A DNA stretch of 64,000 nucleotides from Actinoallomurus sp048498315 (lineage in GTDB: Bacteria; Actinomycetota; Actinomycetes; Streptosporangiales; Streptosporangiaceae): the NCBI GenBank assembly GCA_048498315.1, contig JBEHYF010000006.1, positions 1-64,000 of the forward strand, given 5' to 3'. The position numbers and the translations under genes were made by a program. Positions within the stretch are counted from its first letter, which is position 1. Every line of letters starts with the position of its first letter. Positions 14,894-23,874 of the stretch are shown here, in pieces. A model generated the notes under the pieces. It searched no databases, had not been told where the DNA came from, and saw nothing but the letters and a program-made list of their open reading frames with translations.

Positions 14894-16236
14894 GCGGCGC
14901 CCACGGCACCCGGCGGGAGGACGGCGCGCCGGCCGGCGGTCCCGCCGGCGCGGGCGGCGGCGGGCGCCCGCGCCGCCTGCGCGACCTGGCCGGATTCGGG
15001 GCGCTCCCGGCGTCGTTCACCGTGCTGTGGGCCGGCACCTTCGTCAATCGCGCCGGCACCTTCGTGGCGCCCTTCCTCGTTCTCTACCTGACCCGGCATC
15101 AGCACATCGCGCACGGGTACGTGACGCCGATCCTCACCGGGTACGGCGCCGGCGTCCTGTGCAGCGGCCCGCTCGGCGGCATCCTCGCCGACCGCCTCGG
15201 CCGGCGCCGCACGATGATCGCCGGCCTGTCGTCCGCCGCCTGCTGCCAGCTCGCGCTCGCGTCCGTCCACGCCACGGCCGCGATCGCCGCGCTGGTGGCG
15301 CTGCTGGGGGTGACCAGCGACCTGTACCGTCCGGCGGCGAACGCGATGGTCGCCGACGTCGTCCCGGCCGGCGACCGGCCGCGCGCGTACGGGCTGCTGC
15401 ACTGGGCGACGAACCTGGGCGTTCCGGTCGCCTCGCTGGGGGCGGGCTGGTTCGCCGAACGCGACTGGACGGCGCTGTTCCTGGTCGACGCGGCGACGGC
15501 CCTGGCCTACGCGGCGCTCGTCGCCTGGCGGATCCCGGCCGCGACCGGCGGCCCCCGTGAAGACCACGGCACCGAGCCGGCCGCCCGGCCGGCCCGGCCC
15601 GCCCGCGCGCCGCGACCGTGGGCCGACCCGGCGCTGCTCGCCTGGTGCGGCATCACCCTCGTCGCGTTCACCGTGTACTTCCAGAACACCTACGCGGTGC
15701 CGCTGCAGGTCGTCGACGCGGGGCTAAGGACCTTCGACTACGGGGTGATGATCGCGACGAACGGCGTGCTCATCGCCGTGCTCCAGCCGCTCCTGGGGCC
15801 GGTGCTCGCGCGGGTCCCCAAGCGGTGCGGGCTCGGCGCCGGTGTTCTCCTCGTCGGCTTCGGGATCGCGCTGACCGGCGCCGCCGCGAACCTGCCGATG
15901 CTGCTGCTGTCGGTGGCGGTGTGGAGCGTCGGCGAGATCGGCCTCGCCGCGCTGCTGCCCAGCGTGATCGCCGAGCTCGCCCACGAAACCACGCGCGGCC
16001 GGTACATGGGGGCGTTCGGTGCCAGTATGGGAGTCGCCGGCGTGGTCGCACCGGTCGGCGTCACGCTCTACCGGGCCGCACCGGCGCTGTTGTGGACGGC
16101 GTGCGCGGTGGCCGGGCTCCTGCTGGCCGCGGCGCAGGCGCTCCTGCTCCGCGACGGGCCGCTCCGCCGGAGCCCGGCCGCCCCCGAGCGGGCCGTACCC
16201 GAGCAGGCCGTCTCCGAGCAGGCCGTCTCCGAGTAG
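14890..16236 (+). CDS. MFS transporter of the biosynthetic operon
   Basis: This 448-residue protein starts at a GTG in a GTGA overlap. A basic, Gly-rich N-terminus of about 35 residues is followed by about 12 hydrophobic segments. The MFS loop motif is seen as GGILADRLGRRR after helix 2. A hydrophilic middle loop rich in Ala/Pro/Arg separates the two halves, as in drug-efflux MFS proteins. It most likely exports the product of the pathway across the membrane and so gives self-resistance. The C-terminus ends in a small tandem repeat (PEQAVSEQAVSE) made by a 15-base DNA repeat that runs past the stop. No substrate can be assigned. Confidence 0.9.
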   Translation: MSGAHGTRREDGAPAGGPAGAGGGGRPRRLRDLAGFGALPASFTVLWAGTFVNRAGTFVAPFLVLYLTRHQHIAHGYVTPILTGYGAGVLCSGPLGGILADRLGRRRTMIAGLSSAACCQLALASVHATAAIAALVALLGVTSDLYRPAANAMVADVVPAGDRPRAYGLLHWATNLGVPVASLGAGWFAERDWTALFLVDAATALAYAALVAWRIPAATGGPREDHGTEPAARPARPARAPRPWADPALLAWCGITLVAFTVYFQNTYAVPLQVVDAGLRTFDYGVMIATNGVLIAVLQPLLGPVLARVPKRCGLGAGVLLVGFGIALTGAAANLPMLLLSVAVWSVGEIGLAALLPSVIAELAHETTRGRYMGAFGASMGVAGVVAPVGVTLYRAAPALLWTACAVAGLLLAAAQALLLRDGPLRRSPAAPERAVPEQAVSEQAVSE

Positions 16237-16262
16237 GCCGGACCCGAGCAGGCCGGACCCAC
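16185..16262 (+). repeat. 15-base tandem repeat over the MFS stop codon
   Basis: Units related to GAGCAGGCCGTCTCC recur five times. The last units (GAGTAGGCCGGACCC and GAGCAGGCCGGACCC) lie across and after the stop. One C-to-T change (CAG to TAG) created the current stop within the array, so the reading frame length can vary with repeat number. Confidence 0.7.
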
Positions 16263-16288
16263 GGGTTGGCGTTTCGACGGGAGGACGA

Positions 16289-17452
16289 ATGCTGAGGCGA
16301 TTCCGGCGCATCCGCGACGCCGCGGACCTGTGGGCGGCGCTCGACCCCGCGCGCACGCTGTTCAACCGGCCGGAGTGGCTCCTGCCGGCGGAGAACGACG
16401 GCGAGACGCGGTACGCCGTCCACTGCGGCGAGCACGGCGCGCCGGAGGCCGGCATCGCGATGTACCGCGTCGAGGGCAACATGTTCGCCAACTACGACCC
16501 GGTCGAGGTCCTGCTCCGGTTCCCCGACGACGCGCGCCCGTACGCCGCCCCCGGCGACGCCGCCCGCCTGGAGAGCCTGCAGCGGGAGCACGCCGGACCG
16601 CTGCGGCGCGCGCTGCGGCCGGCCGCGGTCTCGCTGCTGCCCGGCGCCTACCTGCCCGGCATCGTCCGCACCGGCGACGCGCCCGAACCCGTCGCGCGGG
16701 TACTCGACGCGCTGGAGGAGACGGCGAAGGAGTGGCGGGCGCGCTGCACCGCCGTCATGCACGTCCCCGGCGACGACGCGCTGCTCGGCGCGATGCTGCG
16801 CGACCGCGGGTACGTCCCCTGCCTCGTCACCGCGCAGTGCGTGCTGCCGGTGCCGGGGCGCTCCTTCGACGACTACCTGCGGGCCCTCCGATCGGACCGG
16901 CGGCGGAAGGTGCTGCGCGAGCGGCGGGTGTTCGCCGAGTCCGGGATGAAGGTCCGGTGGGCGGGCGCGGAGGTCCTCGGCCCCGACATGGCCCGGCTGC
17001 AGTCGGAACAGCTCGGCCGGTACGGGCACGACGTCCCGCCGGAGCGGCTGCTCGGGCTCATCGAGCAGATCAAGGCCCATCTCGACGGCTCGTGCCGGGT
17101 CCTCGTGGCCGAGCGTGACGACGACCTCGAGGCGTTCGTCCTCTCCTACGTCGACGGCACCGCGATCTACCCCAAGATGGTCGGCTGGTCCGCCTACGCG
17201 CAGAACCACTACGCGTACTTCAACCTCGGGTACTACGAGCAGATCGCCTACGCGGCCGAGCACGGGCTGTCCCAGGTGGTCGTCGGGCCCGAGTCGTTCG
17301 ACGCGAAGGTGCCACGCCGCTGCGCGCTGAGCCCGCGGGTGATGTACGTCCGGGCGGAGGCGTCCCTGATGCCCACCGTCGAGGCCCTCGCCGCGCTGCT
17401 CGACCGCGTGCACCGGGCACGGCTGAGCCCCTATGCCGCGGCCGTGGAATAG
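16289..17452 (+). CDS. FemAB/GNAT-fold transferase at the end of the biosynthetic operon
   Basis: 387 residues from ATG 16289 with GGGAGGAC upstream; 52 bases after the MFS gene. The C-terminal half has the double-GNAT features of FemAB/BioF2-like proteins: SDRRRKVLRERRVFAESGMK, then YPKMVGWSAYAQNHYAYFNL and a late VVVGPESFDAK. These families include aminoacyl-tRNA-dependent peptide-bond formers (Fem, natural-product ligases) and acetyltransferases. Acyl donor and acceptor cannot be read from sequence. Its neighbour 8 bases downstream on the other strand is valS, but the two genes are convergent, so this is not evidence of a link. It may cap or extend the peptide product. Confidence 0.75.
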   Translation: MLRRFRRIRDAADLWAALDPARTLFNRPEWLLPAENDGETRYAVHCGEHGAPEAGIAMYRVEGNMFANYDPVEVLLRFPDDARPYAAPGDAARLESLQREHAGPLRRALRPAAVSLLPGAYLPGIVRTGDAPEPVARVLDALEETAKEWRARCTAVMHVPGDDALLGAMLRDRGYVPCLVTAQCVLPVPGRSFDDYLRALRSDRRRKVLRERRVFAESGMKVRWAGAEVLGPDMARLQSEQLGRYGHDVPPERLLGLIEQIKAHLDGSCRVLVAERDDDLEAFVLSYVDGTAIYPKMVGWSAYAQNHYAYFNLGYYEQIAYAAEHGLSQVVVGPESFDAKVPRRCALSPRVMYVRAEASLMPTVEALAALLDRVHRARLSPYAAAVE

Positions 17453-17460
17453 CCGGCCGG

Positions 17461-20103
17461 TCAGCCTGCCGACGCCTTCTCCAGCGCGGCCAGCTGCGCG
17501 TTGATCCGCTCGATGTCGGCCTCGGCGTCCGCGACCCGCTCGCGGATCTCCTCGACGACGTGAGCGGGGGCCTTGGCGAGGAAGCCGGGGTTGCCCAGCT
17601 TGGCGGTGCCGGACGTGCGCTCCTTCTCCGCCGCGGCGAGGTCCTTGGCCAGCCGCCGCCGCTCCGCCTCGACATCGATCGCGCCGGACAGGTCGAGCTC
17701 GACGGTCGCCCCGGGCGTGGCCAGCCGGGTGGTCGCCCGGAAGCCGTCGCCGGGCGCGTCGAGCCGGGTCAGCGTCCGGATCTGCTCCTCGTGCGCGGCG
17801 ATGTCGGCGCCGAGGGTCAGCCGCGCGGGAACCCGCCGGCTCGGCGCCAGGCCCTGCTCCGCGCGGAACCGCCGCACCTCGGTGACCGCCGCCTGCAGCG
17901 CCCGGATCTCCGCCTCGGCCGCCTCGTCGTGCAGGGACGGGTCCGGCGCGGGCCAGTCGGCGATCACGATGGACTCGCGGCCGGTCAGCGTGGTCCACAG
18001 CTCCTCGGTCACGAACGGGATGACCGGGTGCAGCATGCGCACCGTGCGGTCGAGAACGTAGCCCAGCACGGCGCGGGTGGTCTCGGCCTCCTCACCGCCG
18101 CGCGCCAGCGGGCGTTTGGCCAGCTCGATGTACCAGTCGAACAGCTCGTCCCAGGCGAAGTGGTACAGGATGTCGGTGAGCCGGCCGAACTGGTAGTCGT
18201 CGTAGCAGCGGTCGACCTCGGCGAGCGTCGCGGTCAGCCGGGACAGGATCCACCGGTCGGCGGCGGACAGCCGCTCGCGGGCGGGCGGCTCGTCGACGGC
18301 GGTGGCGCCGTTGATCAGCGCGAACCGGGTGGCGTTCCAGACCTTGTTGCAGAAGTTGCGGCTGCCCTGCACCCACTCGGTGCCGACGGGAACGTCGGTG
18401 CCGGGGTTGCCGCCGCGGGCCAGGGTGAACCGCAGCGCGTCGGCGCCGTAGGCGTCCATCCAGTCGAGCGGGTCGACGGTGTTGCCGCGCGACTTCGACA
18501 TCTTCTTGCCGAACTTGTCGCGGATCAGCCCGGTCAGCACGATCTTCTTGAACGGCACCGCCCGCTCGGGGTCGGCGTCGCGCATGGCGTACAGCCCGAA
18601 CATCATCATCCGGGCGACCCAGAAGAAGAGGATGTCGTACCCGGTGAGCAGCACGTCGGTCGGGTAGAACTTGCGCAGGTCGGCGGTGTCGTCGGGCCAG
18701 CCGAGCGTGGAGAACGGCCACAGCGCCGAGGAGAACCACGTGTCGAGCACGTCCGGGTCCTGCCGCCAGCCCTCGCCCGACGGCGGCTCCTCGCCGGGGC
18801 CGACGCAGACCATCTCGCCGTCCGGGCCGTACCAGACCGGGATGCGGTGCCCCCACCAGAGCTGGCGCGAGATGCACCAGTCGTGCATGTTGTCGACCCA
18901 GCCGAAATAGCGGGGCTCGAGCTCCTTCGGGTGGATCTGCACGCGGCCGTCGCGGACCGCGTCACCGGCGGCCTTGGCCAGCGGCGCCACCCGCACGAAC
19001 CACTGCAGCGACAGCCGCGGCTCGACCACGGTGTCGCACCGCGAGCAGTGCCCGACGGCGTGCACGTACGGCCGCGTCTCGGCGACGATGCGGCCCTGCT
19101 CGCGCAGCGCGGCCACGATCGCGGGCCGCGCCTCGAACCGGTCGAGGTTCTCGAACGGGCCGTGCGCGGTGATGACGCTGCGCTCGTTCATGATCGTGAG
19201 CGACGGCAGGTCGTGCCGGCGGCCGATCTCGAAGTCGTTGGGGTCGTGCGCCGGCGTCACCTTGACCGCGCCGGTGCCGAATTCGGGGTCGACGTGGTCG
19301 TCCGCGACGATCGGGATGCGCCGTCCGGTGAGCGGCAGCTCCACCTTGGTGCCGACCAGGTGGCGGTACCGGTCGTCGTCCGGGTGCACGGCCACGGCCG
19401 TGTCGCCGAGCATCGTCTCCGCCCGGGTGGTGGCGACGACGATGCTCGTGTCGCCGTCGCCGTACCGGATCGAGATCAGCTCGCCCTCGTCGTCGTGGTG
19501 GTCGACCTCGATGTCGGACAGCGCGGTCATGCAGCGCGGGCACCAGTTGATGATGCGCTCGGCGCGGTAGACCAGGCCGTCCTCGTAGAGCCGCTTGAAG
19601 ATCGTCAGGACGGCGGCGGACAGCCCCTCGTCCATCGTGAAGCGCTCGCGCCGCCACGCCACGCCGTCGCCGAGCCGCCGCATCTGGCCGAGGATCGTGC
19701 CGCCGTACTCGGCCTTCCACTCCCACACCCGCCGCACGAACGCCTCGCGGCCCAGATCGTGCCGCGACTTGCCCTCTTCGGCGAGCTGCCGCTCGACCAG
19801 CGTCTGGGTGGCGATGCCGGCGTGGTCCATGCCGGGCAGCCACAGCGCCTCGTACCCCTGCATGCGGCGGCGGCGCACCAGGGCGTCCATCAGGGTGTGC
19901 TGGAACGCGTGCCCGAGGTGCAGCGAGCCGGTGACGTTCGGCGGCGGGATGACGATCGTGTACGGCGGCTTGTCGCTGCCGGCGTCGGCCTCGAAGTAGC
20001 CCGCCGACACCCACCGCTCGTACAGCTTCTGTTCCACGTCGGCCGGTACGTACTGCTTCGGCAGATCGCGGGCCGTACGGTTCGGGGGCGGCGTCTCGAT
20101 CAC
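17461..20103 (-). CDS. valS: Valyl-tRNA synthetase
   Basis: GTG start at 20103; 880 residues, the expected length for an actinobacterial ValRS. It charges tRNA-Val with valine in the cytoplasm. The class I HIGH box is HLGH (62-65, within PPNVTGSLHLGHA) and the second signature is KMSKS (about 534). The editing domain (VVATTRAETMLGDTAVAVHP) lies between. The C-terminal tail is a coiled coil (AEAEIRALQAAV up to VADAEADIERINAQLAALEK) typical of ValRS. It is divergent from pyrD, with about 170 bases between. It looks complete and functional. Confidence 0.98.
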   Translation of the reverse strand: MIETPPPNRTARDLPKQYVPADVEQKLYERWVSAGYFEADAGSDKPPYTIVIPPPNVTGSLHLGHAFQHTLMDALVRRRRMQGYEALWLPGMDHAGIATQTLVERQLAEEGKSRHDLGREAFVRRVWEWKAEYGGTILGQMRRLGDGVAWRRERFTMDEGLSAAVLTIFKRLYEDGLVYRAERIINWCPRCMTALSDIEVDHHDDEGELISIRYGDGDTSIVVATTRAETMLGDTAVAVHPDDDRYRHLVGTKVELPLTGRRIPIVADDHVDPEFGTGAVKVTPAHDPNDFEIGRRHDLPSLTIMNERSVITAHGPFENLDRFEARPAIVAALREQGRIVAETRPYVHAVGHCSRCDTVVEPRLSLQWFVRVAPLAKAAGDAVRDGRVQIHPKELEPRYFGWVDNMHDWCISRQLWWGHRIPVWYGPDGEMVCVGPGEEPPSGEGWRQDPDVLDTWFSSALWPFSTLGWPDDTADLRKFYPTDVLLTGYDILFFWVARMMMFGLYAMRDADPERAVPFKKIVLTGLIRDKFGKKMSKSRGNTVDPLDWMDAYGADALRFTLARGGNPGTDVPVGTEWVQGSRNFCNKVWNATRFALINGATAVDEPPARERLSAADRWILSRLTATLAEVDRCYDDYQFGRLTDILYHFAWDELFDWYIELAKRPLARGGEEAETTRAVLGYVLDRTVRMLHPVIPFVTEELWTTLTGRESIVIADWPAPDPSLHDEAAEAEIRALQAAVTEVRRFRAEQGLAPSRRVPARLTLGADIAAHEEQIRTLTRLDAPGDGFRATTRLATPGATVELDLSGAIDVEAERRRLAKDLAAAEKERTSGTAKLGNPGFLAKAPAHVVEEIRERVADAEADIERINAQLAALEKASAG

Positions 20104-20149
20104 CCTGGAAGTCTATCGATCCGCCGGTGCCCGGGCCGTCGGTGCCGGA

Positions 20150-20262
20150 AATCGGAACCGGATCGGCGGCGCCGGAACCGGATCGGCGGCGCCGGCGCCG
20201 GAGGGCGGGGCCGGCGGACCGGAGGGGAGGGCTGACGGGCCGGAGGGCAGGGCTGACAGAAT
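20150..20262. repeat. Short direct repeats between valS and pyrD
   Basis: GGAACCGGATCGGCGGCGCC occurs twice in succession (about 20154 and 20174). A GGAGGGGAGGGCTGACGGGC-like unit is then repeated (about 20220 and 20241). They lie in the divergent promoter region of valS and pyrD, where I see no other gene. Confidence 0.6.
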
Positions 20263-20270
20263 CGCCTGCG

Positions 20271-21326
20271 ATGTATCGACTCGCGTTCGCGCTGCTCCTG
20301 CGCCGCCTTCCGGCCGAGGCCGCGCACCGGATGAGCTTCGCCGGCCTGCGCGCGCTCGGTGCCGTCCCCGGGGCGCTGCCGCTGCTGCGCCGCCTCCTCG
20401 CCCCGCGCGACCCGGTGCTGCGGGTGCGCGCCCTCGGCCTGGACTTTCCGAGCCCGCTCGGGCTGGCGGCCGGCTTCGACAAGGACGCGGAGGCGTACGA
20501 GGCGCTGGGCGCGTTCGGCTTCGGGTTCGTCGAGATCGGCACGGTGACCGCCTCGCCGCAGCCCGGCAACCCGCGGCCCCGGCTGTTCCGGCTGGTCCGC
20601 GACCGGGCGATCGTGAACCGGATGGGCTTCAACAACCGCGGCGCGCGGGCGGCGGCCGGGAGGCTGCGCCGGCCGCGGAACGTGATCGTCGGGGTCAACA
20701 TCGGCAAGACCAGGGCTGTTCCCGAGGAGGAGGCCGTCGCCGACTACGTCGCGAGCGCCGAGTTGCTCGCCCCGCTCGCCGACTACCTCGTCGTCAACGT
20801 CAGCTCACCGAACACCCCCGGCCTGCGCGACCTGCAGGCGGTCGAGCGCCTGCGGCCGCTGCTGACGGCGGTACGTGAGGCGGCCGACCGGGCCTCCCCG
20901 CATCGGGTGCCGCTCCTCGTCAAGATCGCGCCCGACCTCGCCGACGCCGATGTCGACGCCGTCGCGGACCTCGCCGTCGAGCTCGGCCTCGACGGCGTCA
21001 TCGCGACCAACACCACGATCGCGCGGGACGGCCTGGCCGGCGATCCGGCCCAGGTCGCCGCGGCCGGGCCGGGCGGGTTGTCGGGAGCGCCGCTGAAGCG
21101 GCGTTCGCTGGAGGTGCTGGAACGGCTGCGGGCCCGGGCGGGCGACCGTCTCGTCCTGGTGTCCGTGGGCGGCGTGGAGACCGCGGACGACGCGTGGGCG
21201 CGCCTGCGGGCCGGGGCCACGCTCGTGCAGGCGTACACCGGTCTGGTGTACGGCGGCCCGCTGTGGCCCCGCGCGATCAACCGGGGCCTGGCCGAACGCA
21301 TGCGCCGCGCGGCCGGAACACCCTGA
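20271..21326 (+). CDS. pyrD: Dihydroorotate dehydrogenase (quinone), class 2
   Basis: This 351-residue enzyme starts at ATG 20271. It oxidises dihydroorotate to orotate in pyrimidine synthesis and passes electrons to the quinone pool. The N-terminal amphipathic helix (MYRLAFALLLRRLPAEAAHR) is the membrane-associated quinone tunnel of class 2 enzymes. FMN and substrate motifs are seen as GLAAGFDKDAEAYEALGAFG, the NRMGFNNRG segment, and NVSSPNTPGLRDLQ with the catalytic Ser. The phosphate loop is VSVGGVETADDAWARLRAGA. It is not in an operon with other pyr genes here. Confidence 0.97.
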   Translation: MYRLAFALLLRRLPAEAAHRMSFAGLRALGAVPGALPLLRRLLAPRDPVLRVRALGLDFPSPLGLAAGFDKDAEAYEALGAFGFGFVEIGTVTASPQPGNPRPRLFRLVRDRAIVNRMGFNNRGARAAAGRLRRPRNVIVGVNIGKTRAVPEEEAVADYVASAELLAPLADYLVVNVSSPNTPGLRDLQAVERLRPLLTAVREAADRASPHRVPLLVKIAPDLADADVDAVADLAVELGLDGVIATNTTIARDGLAGDPAQVAAAGPGGLSGAPLKRRSLEVLERLRARAGDRLVLVSVGGVETADDAWARLRAGATLVQAYTGLVYGGPLWPRAINRGLAERMRRAAGTP

Positions 21327-21809
21327 CACGCCTTCGGACGGCGTTTCGATCGACGCCGTTTCGATCGTTCGAACCCGTCCACATCGGGGATGACAGCGGG
21401 ATGACACCGACGCCATGCGCACCCGGACGGTGGCGGATGCCCGCTGACGCGCTCGGTTCCGGTGCCAGAGCTCCAGCCGATCTCCACGTCCGCCGAACGC
21501 CGCGCGGCGAGGCGGTCCGGTCCGCGCCGGCACCGGCGCGGACGAACGGATCGGGTACGCGCTCCCGTCGGGATGCCTCGCCGCCCGCGGGCCGGCCTGC
21601 CCGCGGTCGCCCGCGCCGACCGCCCGGGGTGGCGGCTGCGCCGCAATGCCCCCTCGCGCGTGCCGACCGTAGGGGGCCGGCTGCAGGCTGCTCGCGGACC
21701 GTGGACGGATGTGCCGGGTAGCCGGTTCGTCAAGCGACCTGAACGTATCGGGCAAGGTCGTTGAAGCGGCGCCCGCCGCCCCAGCACGCTCTTCGCTGGG
21801 AGGAGTGCG
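21327..21809. other. Intergenic stretch, no gene seen
   Basis: Open frames here are Arg/Pro-rich and without motifs or ribosome binding sites. The last 20 bases hold GGGAGGAG, the ribosome binding site of the NERD-protein gene. I see nothing else in it. Confidence 0.5.
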
Positions 21810-22568
21810 GTGCGGGGACGGCGAGCGTCCGTGGCCGGCGCGTCGGCGCAGGCCCGATACCGGGCCCTGCGGGCCGAGCAGCGGCGCGAGCGCGCCGTCG
21901 CCCGGCTGGTGCTGGCCGGCGTCACCGGGTCCATGGCCGCCGGGCTGTTCGGCTGGCTGCCCGGGCTCGCCACCGGCCTGGCGGTGCTGGCCGCGCACGC
22001 CGTGCACGTACGCCTCCGGCCGGGGCCGGTGCGCAACTGGCGGCGCGGCGCGGCGGCCGAGCGGCGCACCGGGCGGCGGCTGTCGCGCCTGGATCCGGCG
22101 TACTTCCACGTCCTGCACGACCGCGCGCTGCCCGGCGGGCTCCGCGGCAACCTGGACCACCTCGTCGTCGGCCACACCGGCGTGTACGCGATCATCTCCC
22201 GGCGCTGGCCGCGGCCGACCCGGCTGCACGTGGACGACCGGTTGCGCGCGGGCGGCCGGCCGCTGACCGGCCTGGTGTCCCGTACGCGGCGGATGGCCGG
22301 CGCGGTCGGGGCCGGTCTGGCGGAGCGGCTGGGCCATCCCGTGGAGGTGTCGGCGCTGATCGCGGTGCACGGCGGGCGGCTGCCGCGCGGGGGCCTGCTG
22401 TTCGACGGGGTCGCGCTGCACCGGGCGAGCCGCGTCGACCGGCTGATCCGGCGGCAGCCGGTGATCTTCACCACGGTCGAGGTGACCGCCATTGCGGCCG
22501 CCGCCGAACGGGTACTTCCCCCAATGGTCTCATCGAACGAAAAACCGGCACGCTTCGTGACGGATTAG
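21810..22568 (+). CDS. NERD-domain membrane-anchored protein
   Basis: GTG start with GGGAGGAG upstream; 252 residues. A basic N-terminus precedes one or two membrane helices (LVLAGVTGSMAAGLFGWLPG, then LATGLAVLAAHAV). The NERD (nuclease-related) domain follows at about 80-190, with the typical LDHLVVGHTGVYAI strand. NERD domains share the core of endonuclease-like folds. The usual Asp/Gln-x-Lys residues after the VVG strand are not clearly kept (ISRRWPR), so activity is doubtful. The role may be DNA or RNA processing at the membrane. No operon partner is evident. Confidence 0.75.
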   Translation: MRGRRASVAGASAQARYRALRAEQRRERAVARLVLAGVTGSMAAGLFGWLPGLATGLAVLAAHAVHVRLRPGPVRNWRRGAAAERRTGRRLSRLDPAYFHVLHDRALPGGLRGNLDHLVVGHTGVYAIISRRWPRPTRLHVDDRLRAGGRPLTGLVSRTRRMAGAVGAGLAERLGHPVEVSALIAVHGGRLPRGGLLFDGVALHRASRVDRLIRRQPVIFTTVEVTAIAAAAERVLPPMVSSNEKPARFVTD

Positions 22569-22616
22569 TACTCTCAGCGCGACAGCCGAAGGTTCTTTCG
22601 TACCTGGGGAGATCGA

Positions 22617-23678
22617 ATGGCGGGTCGCATCGTGGTCTTCGGCGCCACCGGGTACACCGGGGCGCGGACCGCGCGGGCGCTCGTCGCCCAGGGAGCCCGT
22701 CCGGTGCTCGCCGGGCGGAACGCCGAGGCCCTCGCCGCGCTCGCCGAAGAACTGGGCGGGCTGGAGACCGCGCTCGCCGACGCCGCCGCCCCGTCCACGG
22801 TGCGGGCGCTCGTCGAACGCGACGACGTGCTGGTCGCCACGGTCGGCCCGTTCCTCCGGCACGGGCACGCGGCCGTCGCGGCGGCCGTCGACGCGGGCGC
22901 GCACTACCTCGACTGCGCGGGGGAACCGTCGTTCGTCCGCGAGGTGTTCGAGCGGTACGGGCCGATGGCCAGCTCCGCCCTGGTCACCGCGTTCGGGTAC
23001 GACTGCGTGCCGGGCAACCTGGCCGCATCGTTGGCCCTCGACCGCGTCGGCGCGGACGGCACCCGCGTCGACATCGGCTACTTCGTCGGGGGCGGCGACC
23101 TGGTCCACGGCCTGTCCGCCGGCACGCTGGCGTCCGTGCCGGACCTGTGCGCCGCGCCGCCGTACCGCTTCCGGTACCGGGTCGTCGACGAGCGGCGGCC
23201 GCGGGTGCGCGAGTTCTCGGTGGGCGGCCGGTCCCGGCCCGGCTTTTCGGTCGGGTCGTCGGAGTGCTTCACGCTCCCGGCCGCCCACCCCGACCTGTGC
23301 GAGGTGAACGTGTACCTCGGCTGGTTCGGCTGGGCCACCCGGGTGGCCGCGCGCGTGCCGCGCGGCCGGGCCGCGGTCGCGGCGACGCGGCTGTGCACGG
23401 GCGCGCTCGCCCGCCTCGCCCGCCGCCGCCCGGCCAAGGGCACGCTGACGTCGCGTATCGTCGCGGCCGCCTACGACGCCGGGGGCCTGCTGCTGACGGA
23501 GGTGCACCTGTCCGGCGGCGATCCGTACGATTTCACGGCCGGTGTCCTCGCGTGGGCGGCGCGGAAGGCCGCCGACGGAATTGCGAAGGCCGGTGCGATC
23601 GGTCCGGTCGATGCCTTCGGTCTTTCCGAGCTGGAGGCGGGCTGCGCCATGGCCGGGATCGCCCGGGTGACGGGCTGA
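22617..23678 (+). CDS. Saccharopine dehydrogenase-like / trans-acting enoyl reductase family protein
   Basis: 353 residues from ATG 22617, with GGGGAGATC upstream. The N-terminal Rossmann fold starts VVFGATGYTGARTARAL and binds a nicotinamide cofactor. YLDCAGEPSFVREVFERYG and ALVTAFGYDCVPGNLAA are typical of the mycobacterial trans-acting enoyl reductase/saccharopine dehydrogenase-like family (COG3268). Family members reduce double bonds in lipids such as phthiocerol precursors, or are of unknown function. There is no polyketide or lipid gene next to it, so the substrate is open. It appears monocistronic. Confidence 0.88.
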   Translation: MAGRIVVFGATGYTGARTARALVAQGARPVLAGRNAEALAALAEELGGLETALADAAAPSTVRALVERDDVLVATVGPFLRHGHAAVAAAVDAGAHYLDCAGEPSFVREVFERYGPMASSALVTAFGYDCVPGNLAASLALDRVGADGTRVDIGYFVGGGDLVHGLSAGTLASVPDLCAAPPYRFRYRVVDERRPRVREFSVGGRSRPGFSVGSSECFTLPAAHPDLCEVNVYLGWFGWATRVAARVPRGRAAVAATRLCTGALARLARRRPAKGTLTSRIVAAAYDAGGLLLTEVHLSGGDPYDFTAGVLAWAARKAADGIAKAGAIGPVDAFGLSELEAGCAMAGIARVTG

Positions 23679-23749
23679 GTCCGCGCTTCCCCCAGGTCAG
23701 TGGCTCTTCGTGGTCGTGCTCGTCCATGTCGGCGCCGGGCAAAACCGCA

Positions 23750-23874
23750 TGAAATGTTAATTTCGCAATTTGTCAGCATGGCCGGGTGTCGTCTATTGTC
23801 TCGGACCGAAATATCTTCCCGAGGATCGCGGGAAATAGTTGAATCGGCCGCGGAATAGGCTTTACGTTCAGCGC
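23750..23874 (+). promoter_or_regulatory. AT-rich upstream region of the ECF-type gene
   Basis: This stretch (GAAATGTTAATTTCGCAATTTG and onward) is much AT-richer than the surroundings and precedes the sigma-factor gene. It includes GTTAATTTC and several short inverted repeats, such as GAAATGTTAATTTC. I cannot assign exact -35 and -10 elements. Confidence 0.4.

Noticed and set aside
17453..17460. A functional link between the FemAB-like gene and valS because they touch
   Set aside because: The genes are convergent and not co-transcribed; ValRS is a housekeeping gene.
17560..20235. A giant 891-residue plus-strand frame antisense to valS
   Set aside because: Complete antisense shadow of valyl-tRNA synthetase.
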